A stretch of 64,000 bases of DNA, taken from NCBI RefSeq assembly GCF_008831285.2, contig NC_045146.1, positions 4,658,972 to 4,722,971 of the forward strand. The letters are read 5' to 3'. Shown here piece after piece: positions 36,222-47,543 of the stretch (position 1 is the first letter of the stretch; each line of letters begins with the position of its first letter). Both the position numbers and the translations under genes were made by a program. The notes under the pieces were generated by a model, which was given only the letters and a program-made list of their open reading frames with translations, searched no databases and was not told where the DNA came from. The stretch is from Nymphaea colorata (taxonomy: Eukaryota > Streptophyta > Magnoliopsida > Nymphaeales > Nymphaeaceae).

Positions 36222-36454
36222 ATGTATACAGCGAGGAGGAAAATTCAGAAGGACAAGGGTGCTGATCCTTCTATGTTTGAGGAGACAGTTGCATGGGTTA
36301 AGAATTTGAGCTGTGTGGCTACTTTAAAGCATTAAGTTGAAGCAGTCTATTCATCAGCAGTAACAATTTCTCACCTTGCTGGCTTTTTTTGACCTTGAAA
36401 ACACCAACCAGGAACTAAAAAGTGATCTGAAGGATCTGTTCGTCAACTCAGTTG
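36222..36454 (+). pseudogene. Ribosomal protein eS7 (RPS7) gene fragment
   Basis: eS7 is a protein of the small cytosolic ribosomal subunit. The block from the ATG at 36222 reads 'MYTARRKIQKDKGADPSMFEE' (start of eS7; quoted part ends before 'TVAW'). After about 90 bp beginning with GTTAAG, 36382-36454 reads '[20 protein letters not shown]' followed by 'VNS' and a GTAAGG donor. These are the first two coding exons with intron positions kept. The rest of the protein (about 140 residues) is not found downstream. The AAG before the ATG follows a CAG, as if a 5' UTR intron ended there. It is probably a gene fragment and not expressed. Confidence 0.85.
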
Positions 36455-37104
36455 TGTAAGGACTTCGTGTTCGTCTCTGCTTTATATGCTTGATGAAAGC
36501 CATTTTACAAAAGGGATTTAATGTTGCTTCCGCGTCTATGTGTGCTTTTTTTTTCTTTTTGGGTGGGGAAACGTCTAGCTGCACGATGAGAGATGTCCTT
36601 GTAATTATTGTTCCCAAGGAGTGGTGGACATCCGACAACTGTTATTTTCATTGTTATTGTTATTACTATTATTATTACTGTTTCATAGAGAAAGCTCAGG
36701 TTCAGCAGACAGAAGAGAGATGATGCGATAAAATTTGTTCTATATAACTGAGTTTAACGAGTTAACAAAATTTCTGTTCAAAACAAAGTTTTGTTCCACT
36801 TATTTGACCATATAACGAACAAAACCCACATTCTCTTTTTTATTCAAAAAGGGGAAGACAAAAACTGAAGATTTTGTGGATATTTAACAACTGTGTTTCC
36901 TTTCAGGCCCATTTAGAAAGAAACACAGTTGAAGATTTGACATGGTAGTGCCTATGTCAGACTACATCACTGTTCCCAGCTTCCCAATGAAATCTTTCAA
37001 GAACTTGGAAATTCTTCCAAATAACCTTTACTTGAGGCACTGGGGACATTACGGTTACTAGCAAAGGAAGACGATGAAAAGGTCTGATCTTACTAAGCTC
37101 TTTG

Positions 37105-37737
37105 TTGGAAACTTTTCATCTTCAATTGTTGAAAGTTGTAATGCTTGCTAATATTTTTGCTTGCTCACAATAACTTTCTTCGTGTTGCAGGAATTGATTT
37201 CTCAAACACATGCAATCCCATTAGCAGTAACACTCATGTCAAGTCCAGGGGAACAGCTTTCAGCAATGTCATTGTTGCTAGAGTTATCAAAGAACAATTT
37301 ATCTTTATGTGAGAAAATTGACTTCAGGCCTGGTGCCATTCTGATTCAATGGTAGCTGAAAAAGAAAACCTGACCCTAAATAACTTGGTGAAGTGTCCAA
37401 AAAATATCAAGATCATGGCAAAAAATGGACTTTTGGAACCTCTTCTCAGCAACCTGATTGAAGGTATGCACTTGATATCTGCAGACTGCATTGCATCCTA
37501 ATCACTTGACTGCACCTGTGTTTTCTCAACGACTCTACAGTATCATTTGCATATACACACAGGGATATGCAATCGCCAGAAGTGACTGAAACATGTATGT
37601 ATGTATAATACACACACATATGTATATGTACTATATATAGGTATGCATGTATCATGTATCATGTACCATGTACTTCTGTGTCCTGTCAGCAGGAAGAAAA
37701 GTGTGAAGACCAAAAATTTGCCACATTTTCTGCCCAA
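37105..37737 (+). repeat. Inverted duplication, plus-strand copy (PUB ARM exon region)
   Basis: The same sequence occurs in inverse orientation at 50343-51010, covering an intron end, the ARM-type exon, the next intron with its TATGTATGT-type simple sequence, and CCACATTTTCTGCC at the right edge. About 12.6 kb separates the arms. Confidence 0.88.
37191..37463 (+). pseudogene. ARM-repeat exon of a PUB43/44-like U-box E3 gene, copy 1
   Basis: The exon is bounded by TTGCAG before 37191 and GGTATGC after 37463. It reads 'ELISQTHAIPLAVTLMSSPG', then 'LSLCEKIDFRPGAIL', and in a shifted frame 'LTLNNLVKCPKNIKIMAKNG'. This matches the armadillo region of PUB43/PUB44 (SAUL1) type ubiquitin ligases. 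Against the inverted copy it has lost 31 bp after 'GAIL', which shifts the frame and creates an early stop. Not functional. Confidence 0.8.
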
Positions 37738-37903
37738 AATTTTCTGCAGAACAGCCTACAAAAGTCAATCCTCTCCCTCAAAAGGTCACAACTACAGCAC
37801 ATCGCATCTGATTGAGTATGCTAGAAATAGGAGTTTTGGTTATCAAGAAAAGAACAGAAGTAGTAGGATACGTTCACAGTCATTACCAAGAATAGTGAAA
37901 TAG

Positions 37904-38179
37904 ATGGATCCTCTCTATGAAACATTCTTCTTCCCTTTGACAAAAAAGATCATGGAAGATCCAGTCACAAATGAGAGTAGCCAAACATATGAAAGAAAAG
38001 CCATTGAAGAGTGGTTCAGTAAATGTGATGAAAAAGGAGAAGGAGTTACATGTCCATCCATAGGGACAAAAATAACCAAGACAAGTCTAAGCACAAACCT
38101 AGCACTGACGACCACCACAGAACAATGGCAAGAAAAATCTGAACATCCATGTTTATTTTATATTCTTGGTCCAGAATAG
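37904..38179 (+). pseudogene. U-box exon of a PUB43/44-like E3 ligase gene
   Basis: The 91-codon frame contains a U-box: 'FFFPLTKKIMEDPVT', 'TYERKAIEEWFSKC', 'CPSIGTKITKTSLSTNLAL', 'TTEQWQEKSE'. The U-box recruits E2 enzymes, and this subtype is closest to the PUB42/43/44 group with a U-box near the N-terminus and ARM repeats behind it. Here the ARM exon (37191-37463) lies upstream, the reverse of normal order. The two are therefore either ends of different gene copies or rearranged pieces. The frame stops soon after the U-box with no ARM exon following. Confidence 0.78.
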
Positions 38180-38264
38180 GTTGGCCCATAAACACAGCAT
38201 TCCATTTTATTTTTGCCAAGCATGATAACTTGACTATTGCTTTCATGTATCTCGTTCTTGCTGA

Positions 38265-38430
38265 TTGAAGGAAGCACGCAGTAAGTTTGAAGTGGATGTG
38301 GAGCCTGAAGATGCCTTAGTGGTAGAACCAGTGGAAGGATTTCTCAACCAAGAAGGATATGCATCACTATCCTTCAAGAGAGCATTGGTGGTTTCACCAG
38401 CAAAAGCAAGGGTAATCTGCAAGGTGTGTT
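38265..38430 (+). other. Exon-like frame of unknown identity
   Basis: From 38271 the frame reads 'EARSKFEVDVEPEDALVV' and 'EGFLNQEGYASLSFKRALVV'. It is preceded by TTGAAG. Composition and amino-acid use look protein-like, unlike neighbouring frames. I do not recognise the family. It may be another captured exon. Confidence 0.35.
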
Positions 38431-38761
38431 TTTATAGGGAAATTTCTGGAAGGAATACCAAGCATGCACTTTTGCCCTACTTCCATCGTAACCACTTCGT
38501 ATATTTTAGTATTTTCAAGTTTCTAATGATTACGTGACTTTGACATCTATGAACTAATCTTTGCTTTTTGGATCACCCTTTAGAAGGCCTAGAAGCATAC
38601 AGGTGGGATATAGCAGCTTGTTAGTGAAATCAATCAAATGGAATAAACTTGCCATTGTTAGGAATAGGTAAAATCTTGTGGACATTGAAGAAGCTGCTTT
38701 TCCTTGGGAAAACCTTGGAATGGCTTGAGACACGCACACACACACATTTCACACACATGCT

Positions 38762-38764
<3 letters not shown>

Positions 38765-38818
<54 letters not shown>
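38765..38818. repeat. (TA)n microsatellite
   Basis: About 26 TA units following a CA-rich stretch. Confidence 0.95.
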
Positions 38819-39679
38819 TGAGGTCTCTATTCATTAGGATCTACCAACCCTAGGGTGGGGGACTATCGTTGTGTAGACCGGAAAAAAGGGGATAGAAAAA
38901 TTAAGCGAGAGAGAAAAAAAGGACTGAAAACCCAGGGCTGGTTGAACTTATTCTTTATACACACACACACCATATGTTGAACTTATTCTTCACACACACA
39001 ATATACATGCATACAAATGTATGTATGTTCATGGGGATGGCTGGGGCAATTAGTGTTGCCTCCGACACATTTTGCTGGCCTGTTTGACAATAATCTGTGA
39101 AATAAATATGCCCTTACTGACAGTGCATGGGAAAGCGGTGCTTCCCGCACCGACACTGTGCCTGAAACCTTATGCCATGATACCAAATGTTTTGGCTTTC
39201 AAAATTCAGTTTGTAGCCCATGGCATTAAAAAAAGTACTTTTTTAATGACTGTTACTGTGTTTCATTAAATGAGAAGTGAAATATCTTCTTGCATCTGAA
39301 GATCTAGGCTTCAGACACTCGCCATGGATTTTCTCTTTGTTCATCACCTCTTTTATGGGATTCTATGCCATTTCAGTCCTGCTGTCCAGTAAATCTCTTA
39401 TCCTGAATAATTTGCCTAAACTATAGATCTGGATGATCCATACATTGTTGTCAACTGTAAATGTAGGGAGCATTTTCTAGCAGTTTTTTTTCTTTTTTGG
39501 TGGTTCTAATTCACACAACACATGTGGCTAATGGTTAAAGATGGAAAGATAACAACTTGGATACATGATTTTTATTTAATGAAAAATTTCATGTGTTCTT
39601 TTAAAGATCATGAGCATAGATGCTTCTAAATAAACTTATCATCTAATTGAAATATCTGATCGTAGTTTCTAAATTGAAG

Positions 39680-40134
39680 GTGATGTTCTCAATCCTTTGG
39701 CACGTGAATACAAGTCAATTGGCACAGTGAAGAAAGAGGTTGCAGAGCTGCAGGAAGATCTTGCAGAAGCCCATAAGCAGGTTCAGTATACTTTATATCC
39801 ACGTTTTAGTTTTTTGCTTTTATCTATCTTCAAATTTATTGAGCTTCAACCCAAACAGGTTCACATATCTGAAGCAAGAGTCTCAGCAGCTCTGGGCAAG
39901 CTAGCCTTCATGGAGGTGCTGATGAATGAGAGCGTAGTGCAAAAACAAAACATCCCAGAATCTGATAGGTTGTCACTCTCTCCAAGCACTTCATCTGCAT
40001 CTAATGACATTGCCAGACCCCGGACTTGAAGAAGAAGTTTGAACATGTTAGGACCTGTACAAAAATATCATCCAAGATTAAAGAACTTCTGGTATCCTGT
40101 GGCTTTCTCAGATGACGTTAAAGATGACAATATG
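39680..40134 (+). pseudogene. Chlorophyllide a oxygenase (CAO) gene fragment, two exons
   Basis: CAO converts chlorophyllide a to b in the plastid. Exon 1 (39680-39780) reads 'DVLNPLAREYKSIGTVKKEV' and continues to 'LAEAHKQ'. Then a 78-bp GT-AG intron. Exon 2 (39859-40134) reads 'VHISEARVSAALGKLAFMEV', later 'SPSTSSASNDIARPRT', a TGA stop at 40027-40029, then in the same frame 'LNMLGPVQKYHPRLKNFWYP' and 'VAFSDDVKDDNM' before a GT donor. This is the regulatory linker region and the start of the catalytic part. The Rieske and mononuclear-iron domains are absent; a (TA)n-rich stretch follows. The in-frame stop and missing exons mark it as a pseudogene fragment. Confidence 0.88.
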
Positions 40135-40239
40135 GTAAACAATGCATATATGTATGCATACACATATGTACATATGTACACATATAACATATATATACTA
40201 TTTGTATTTGTAACATCTATATCCCATGTTACATATGTC

Positions 40240-40240
40240 G

Positions 40241-40293
<53 letters not shown>
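40240..40293. repeat. (TA)n microsatellite after the CAO fragment
   Basis: Pure TA run inside about 300 bp of AT-rich simple sequence that replaces the next expected CAO exon. Confidence 0.9.
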
Positions 40294-40299
<6 letters not shown>

Positions 40300-40564
40300 T
40301 ACTATACATACATTATTTGTTATATATATGTGTTATAGTATATAATATATTTTATGACATATAGTGTACACATACACATTGTACATATGCATATATATGT
40401 ACATATATATATTTCTGCTAAAGGATATTGTGATATGATATGAAATCTTTATCAGGTGTCATACTCGCTATTTCTCTTTATCATCCAATGAAGCCAAGAG
40501 GTAGACCATGTTCTGCTTCTCTATTTAGTTAGTTGAATGTATAATTTGTTTGCTTTTCTTGCAG

Positions 40565-41842
40565 TCTGAAGCACAATCTTATCCTTATATAATAGAGTGC
40601 TTAAGGAGCTTGTTGAGCTTCGTGGTGGTGAGCTGGAAGTTACATACGCACTTTTTGGGTGGTTGAAGAATATACCACAAAGCTATTCTGTGATACTTTC
40701 TCAGAAAAATAAACTCTCTGGTAAGTTTGGCTGGTGTATAAATTACCATATATTCCAACTAAATGTGGAATGAGTTACCATCTTATATTGATGTTCTACT
40801 GTAAGAAGAGACTCTGTTTTAACTTTTAAGAAGTTTCCAGTATATAGGTTCACTTTTCGACTAGCATAGGCTCAATTTTGCATCTCTGCAGCATCCTTTC
40901 TCTTCTTCTTTTTTTTGCTTAATTATATAGTTGCCAAGACGACCTAGGCACACCATGTGCACCTGATTGCCTAGGCCCTGGGGTTTATAGGTGACCAATA
41001 TATAATATCTCAATGTGCACAAACCTAAGGCTATGCATATAACATTCTTTCATCTCTTGAGAAGATCCTTCTCAAAGACCAAAAGGGGAGGGAAAATAAA
41101 TTAGATAATTGGCACAATGTCGCTATCCTTATCTTGGAGCACTATAACATTGGGGCCTCTTTTAAAAATCGCATTTGGACTCAAGCCTTAATATTATCTT
41201 CAATGGCTGCAATTTCATTTTGGTGATCAGCCAATGGTGTTCGATGAAAAAATGTAAATGGGATGTTGTAGAAGGTAGGAGACAGGTATGAGGAATGACA
41301 TGAAACAAAATACTACAGAAATTGATAGTGCTTAAGCGGTAAACAGGGAATTAATAATGGCTAAGTTGGTTCCATGGCAGGAAGCATGCACTCTTTTGCT
41401 TGTTGACTTAGCAATGGGATGGATGCAAGGAATACGGGCCCTTGTTGGAGGAGTGAGAGACGTGAGACTCATCAGTGAATAGATAGTTAATGTCACATTG
41501 TATATAACCCAAAGGGTTTCCGTATACTTGTTTCTGGCTTTCTTTTGAATAAAGGAAGTTCCCAACAACAGTTTCATTGTACGGTAGGCTAACTTTTGCC
41601 GAACATGATCAACGATCACAAATAAGTGTCCATGTGTTGTTCTTCGTGTATATATTTTTGTGGAATTGGTGAATTTTAGGTGGTCACTTAGTTTTGTTCC
41701 CTCAAAATGATGCAGGCGTACGGCTGGAATTTAAAGATGGTTCAGTTCAGGTGTATAGTGTGCAAGCTTTCATCCCATATGTACAAGCAGAAGAGCTTTT
41801 TGGTCAATCTTTGACGAATGAGAATTGTTTGTGGGACAACAG
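40565..41842 (+). pseudogene. Unrecognised two-exon gene fragment
   Basis: Two blocks behave like exons. Block 1 ends at 40720 before GTAAGT and reads 'RVLKELVELRGGELEVTYAL' then 'FGWLKNIPQSYSVILSQKNK'. Block 2 starts at 41681 after TTTTAG and ends at 41842 before GTATGG, reading 'LVLFPQNDAGVRLEFKDG' then 'VQVYSVQAFIPYVQAEELFG'. The split codon joins in phase, and the joined reading is open from the Arg codon of block 1. Upstream in block 1 that frame meets a stop at 40567, so the beginning is damaged or the exon starts later. I cannot assign a family. Confidence 0.5.
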
Positions 41843-42621
41843 GTATGGCAAAATGGTTCTAGTCTTACTCATGATAAGTTTTGGTAGGTTTCAACAAGGA
41901 AACCCTTTCATGGTTGAATGCTCTTCACCTCTTGTGTGTGTGTGTGTGTATATATATGTATACATATATGTACATATACATTATATGTATGTACAATATA
42001 TACATATATGACATACAATAATATAATGTTGTATGCATAACGTGCATATGTATATTTATACGTACAAATTTATGTAATATACATATATGATATATTATAT
42101 ATATGTATATATACATATGTATATATGTGCATACATATATCGTACATATCTGTACCATACACACACACACACACATATATATGCTCACAAACGCATATAT
42201 ATATACATAATATAGATCTGTATATATGCACATATATATGTTATATAGTTATACATATATACATAATGTAGGTATTATAAATGTTGTTACATTATAATAT
42301 ATATGTATACGTTATAATATATATTGTCGTAAATGATATTTGTATGAACAACTATTTTTTATATACATATGGACATAAATAACATATTACAATATATACA
42401 TGTAACATTAATAACATATATATGTATATAACATATGTAACATATATGTATTTGTACATATATACATATTGTATACACATGCACACACAAACACACGTTT
42501 AACACACACACACACACACAAACACACATGTATAACATATGGTGCCGGTGCGGCACATCCCCAAAGATTTAGGTGTGGCAATGCGGTGAGAATATTTATT
42601 CGTTATTGTTAATTTATTATA

Positions 42622-42652
<31 letters not shown>

Positions 42653-44917
42653 CACACACATATATAAGAATTAAGAAATTTAGAGTATACACTATAGTCT
42701 ATACACTCTACACTACACAGTTTATGGATAAATTATATACAAATATTATATATTACATACTTATAGGTTATATTGTATTGTGTATATGAATGTAACATAA
42801 TTAACATGCTTACAAAGTACAAACTTTAAACAAGTAAACAAAAAGCAATAAAACCATGATAGAACACAGAAATGAAAAAACATGTTAAACCATCCTTTTA
42901 ATGTTAAAAATTTTTTAAATAAAAATATTGAAAAAGGACAAAAATAGGCTTGACGAGGTTTGACTGCTCCCAACTCGAGTCAAACGCGAGTCGGGTGCGT
43001 GTCCAAAATGGAAAAAAATGATCGGGTGTGGTCAGCCGCACTCGGCTCTTGTTGACTCAAGTCGGGTGCGAATCCGAGCCGCACCCACACCCGAGTCGTG
43101 TCAACACAGGTGTGATAGTCAAATTGTAGCGTCCAGATGACTTAGTTAAGGAGTAAAGTTCCTTCCTCCTGGTGATATACCATTTGATGTCAAGAACTCT
43201 GATAAAAGAGAAAATCATCAATTCTGTTTAAAATCATTTTAAAAGTGTTTTCTCACAAACGATATGCCTTCGCTTTATTCTTAGTACCTTCCCGAGTAGA
43301 AGGAGAGTTTCAAGTTTCTATTGCCAATCAATAGAAGAAGAAAACTAGAAAAAAAATCTTGGATATGCGTAGTAAGGAAAAATCCTATGAGGATCGGGGT
43401 TTGTGTAGTTGTTTCTCTGAGTCAGTAATCAAGAGTACTGGGTAAAAATATAGGTGATTTATGTCTTTTTGCGAAGGTGATGACTTATGAATCTTTGGTA
43501 CATCGAAGACCCGTAAGGTGAAGTGGGTTGGAGATGTGACAAAGCTATACATAACCACCAAAACGGTGGAACTTCGTAGTAGCCTTTGGGGTGGCGAAAG
43601 TATTCCCTTAAATGTGAAGGTCAGCCTGAAAAAATCAAAGGTTAGTTGCGCATGGCATGGTTACACCGATTCATAGTTGAGAATGTATAAGAATATTGTA
43701 GCTGTTATGTTTTCTTCATTGAGCTTGCGATTTTGAACATGTATGTTAGATTGGCATGGCATGGTTACACCGATTTTTATTTTAGAATGCATATGAACGT
43801 TGTAGTTCTTAGGCCTTGGTATTTATTTTTTGTGTTCATTGGTCTACATTAGAATTGTTTGAAGATATTGCATATGCTTATTGACTATAGGTTTTAGAGG
43901 TAGTCAAGCGTTACTGAAAGGGTCGAACCTAGTTAGTTAGCTGTTTTTTTTTTTTTTGCAAACATATATTGTCATTGATTTGTTTATTCATTATTTGTCT
44001 TTGGTAGTTGACATTCCCTACATCATAAGCATTCAGTATTTTTGAAAGTCCTCTATTTCCGTTGAGTCAAACAACATTTAGTTTTGGTATCAACCCTTTA
44101 CAGAGATTGGTTCTTTTAGCGATGATTAGCAAACCTGTAAAAACTGCAAAAAATCATTCTCTGTTTTAGAGTCAGAAGACTTCTAACTTTTAGAACTGGG
44201 ATAAAATTGAGTTTGGGTTTGATTCTTGGTTTGAAGTTTCTTGTGTGAAAATGAGGCGACAAAATTTCATTTTTTTTTCAACTTTGAGTATTTTTTATAG
44301 ATTATTGTTAAACATTTCCTGTTTCTATTTCTCACAAACCAAAATTTTGAAAGTGAGCTCAATTCTCATTTTGCTTTTTCAATTTTACTTTTTTTTGAAT
44401 TTTTTAGTGAAATTTTCTAGTTATTATTATTATTTATTTACGGATCTGTATCCCTATCAATGCAAATACTCCAACCTACATAGTTTTAGACTTTTTTTTA
44501 TTGGGGAGAAGGAAGCTATTTAGGACTTGACTTGTGATTTTGCACATATTTGTGTGTCATTCCTAGGAAAATTATCTTGTAAGGTTTTTGATTGCCTTAC
44601 TTTTGTTCGAGCCCTTCCTCTCTTGGGTCTCCTCTAGAGTTGGAGCTGTTGGAGCTCAAACTTGTTCATGTCTACGAGAAGGAGTGGGCGGCCGAGCCAC
44701 AAGGTCCTTGCTTGAGGAGCTCAAGGCGTCACTCTTCCTTGGAGTCCTTGGTGAGACCAAGGACAAGGATATGGCATGACCTCTAGGATGAGGATAAGGA
44801 GGGAGGCAGAACATGCATAGGTGCTTAGGGACTTGGCAGGGATTCAGCTTGGCTAGGTGGGCACTAAGGGAAAGGGGTGTGGAGGGTATGGGAGTGATTG
44901 AAGTCGGGGGTTATACT

Positions 44918-44956
<39 letters not shown>

Positions 44957-45509
44957 CAAGGGGCTTGAATCTCTCTTGTGCATGTCCATCGTCATTTTCT
45001 GTACAACCAATCGAGTTTCTCTAAGTCCAACATGGATCCATTTGGTTGTCCTTAAAAAGTTTCTGCTTTTTCTTGTGAAGAGCACATTTTAAATTTAATT
45101 TTCTTGATGTTTTGATTTGGTTTGAGATGCATGAAATTTTGGTTTTAAATTGAATTTTCTTCTTATTGCCTTCTTATCTGTAGTTTAGTATAGTGGGGAC
45201 GTGGTTCAGAGTAGTGCTCATGGTTCAGAATGCCATGCTTGGTTTGAGTCTTAGTTAAAGTAGTTGCACATGTCATGGCTATACCCAGGTATATAAGGAT
45301 GCATGTGAATATTGGAATTGTATAGTCATCTATAGTTTCTGCTACTCCTTCTACATCGGTATCTTCACTTTGTTTTGCTTCTCACTTCAAGCCTCTTCTT
45401 TATTGAAAAGGCTAGCCCCTTTCTCTCTTGAGTGCCTAGGAAACTTGAATATGCATTTTTGTTGGGGACACTCTACCTATCTTCATAATTGTTGACGGCA
45501 ATGTTATTT

Positions 45510-45666
45510 GTATCATACGATACATATTGTATAGGTTAGGAAAACCTATACAGTACACTTATGGTGCATGATACGCTCGTGTATCATAAGCGTATCGCCC
45601 ATATCATACGATACGGGCGCCGTATCGTACGAAATGGGTGATACACCCTCGTATCGTACGATACGT
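45510..45666. repeat. GTATCGTACGATAC palindrome cluster, copy 2
   Basis: Same cluster as 24471-24647. Several cores have CG changed to CA (TATCATACGATA), as expected from decay of methylated CpG, while others remain perfect (GTATCGTACGATAC near 45652). Confidence 0.7.
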
Positions 45667-46028
45667 GGAAAAACACAAGATTCTTTAATTTTTAAAGTTT
45701 AAACATTCATCTCATGATCAATATACGTTTAATGGCTTGGACTTCTTGGTTTTTAATTGGGGATCCAGAACATATATTATGCAACTTGGAGTCCTTTAAA
45801 TTTTTGAAAGGCGGTGACAATAAAGTTGTTCCTTTTAAGTCTTCCACAAAAAAGTTGTAATAACTACTTGAAGGAAGTTTTCTTCTACTGCAATACAATT
45901 TGGTTTTGTAGAAGGCTGTGGGGTGGTGACTATTTTATCTGAATTCTTTTTCAGCTTGATTTTCAACTTGGCTTTGTCATTCTATGTTTCCTTGAGATTG
46001 ATTCTTTTTCCTTGCTTTGCATATTGTG

Positions 46029-46129
46029 CTGACAGTTGTTGAAATTCACGGGTGAAAAGGTCCCTTGGCAAATAATTGTGGAAAAAATTGGTTCAGTTCT
46101 GAAGTTTGTTGGTTTGACAAAAGTCTTTA
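46029..46129 (+). pseudogene. Isolated SUFS-like exon in duplication copy 2
   Basis: Duplicate of the first SUFS exon block at 25011, with the same internal stop before 'VPWQI' and the reading 'VLKFVGLTK'. The following SUFS exons are missing because the duplication ends at 46373. The shared stop means the exon was already broken when it was duplicated. Confidence 0.85.
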
Positions 46130-46607
46130 ACACCATTTTATGAAATTTGTAATTGTTATTTGCAAAAGTGGAAACAACTGTCCACATGGATCAAATGGAT
46201 TTATGTAGAATGTTCTAAACTATTATAAAAAAGTAGTTATTGTGCCAACGAATGGACATCACCTGGGTTCCTTGATTTTGAGCAGCCTGAGATGACCCTT
46301 GTGAACCTTCCTTAATTTTACATTCATGACCAATAATAAATAAACTCCACTTGCAGAGGTTGTGCCTAAGTTTATGTAAAGCTTTATACATAATTAGCTT
46401 GTTAGTGGAATGACTAGTTTATATGGTGGTAATGGTTCAGAATAAACAGTGTCTAGGAAAAACAGTAAAAACTTCACCACAATTGCAATTACATTGAACA
46501 TTCTAGTATTAGTGTATCTACCTCCCTCCTACAAAAATGATAAACAGAATAAAGGCAAACCATAAGTGGATTTCAGACTAAATCGTGAAATACCTTTCCG
46601 GAACGAA

Positions 46608-47070
46608 AATTATCAACAATACCATGACATTGACTTTAAGCCCGAGTGATAACCCACAAGAAAATCACACTTCCAAAAGGAAGTACACTCCAGTCTTCCA
46701 AATATTTGAGCCAACAATCTTGCTGTAATGATTCTATTAACAAATACTATACACTTTATATTGTCCTGCCTAATGAAAAGGAAACACAACCACATTAAAT
46801 GAGAAACATAAAAACTACATAATCATATTATGATATGAAATTATCAACGAAATTTAAAAGACCAATTTAGCCATGACTTATAACCAACAAGAAAAATTTC
46901 ACTTCCAAAAAGTACACATTAGTCTTCCCAGTATGTGAGCAAACAATCTCACTGTAATGATTTTATTAACAAATATTATACATTTGTTGCCTAATGAGGA
47001 GAAGACACAAACACGTCAAACGAAAAACATTAAAACTGCTAACCAATTATGATATGACATTAACAAAAAA
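46608..47070 (+). repeat. Diverged tandem repeat, unit about 235 bp
   Basis: Two units beginning ATCAAC (46608 and 46844) share AACAAGAAAA..TTTCACTTCC-like, GTCTTCC, GAGC.AACAATCT and ATTAACAAAT blocks in the same order with many substitutions and small indels. Non-coding. Confidence 0.65.
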
Positions 47071-47543
47071 ATGTACCAGAATGGTCAGAGGAGAAAAATG
47101 AATTACTTTGTGCTTGCAAGAAGTTAACCAAAGCACTCTTAACATCATAATCATTATTGAATACATGAGGTGAATTACTCCTTACTAAACAGTGAATGAC
47201 AGACATATAAGCACTTAAGAGGCTTGAAAGTTGAAAGTTTAAGAAACTAAATAAATTTCAATAACACATAATAATACAAGGAAGTGATTGATCTCAGGTC
47301 AGAATGCAAAATATCACAAATCAGTCTTGCAAGTACGAAGAAAAAAAAGATAATCCTTTTTGGAATTTGCTTAAATGCACACAATTACATGTTGAACAAT
47401 AAGATACAGTAATGTCTATTAATGATATATTACTAGAACAATAATGTAAATGTATAATATACAATATATAATATTATGTATTATATGTTAAACGTATAAT
47501 ATATATGATACAGTTATTGCATGTATAATACTATAACATATAT

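Larger units (their letters stand above)
41979..46373 (+). repeat. Segmental direct duplication, copy 2
   Basis: Second copy of 20720-25386. It has about 250 bp of extra AT-rich simple sequence at about 42200-42450, lacks the TIR element, and lacks about 30 bp near the right end. It ends at GAGGTTGTGCCTAAGTTT, after which the flanks differ. Its left edge is a GT/TA microsatellite inside the intron following the unknown exon block at 41842. Confidence 0.9.

Noticed and set aside
40915-41000. GACGACCTAGGCACACC...GCCTAGGCCC stretch as a MITE
   Set aside because: Resembles dispersed plant repeats with CCTAGGC words, but boundaries and TIRs are not visible.
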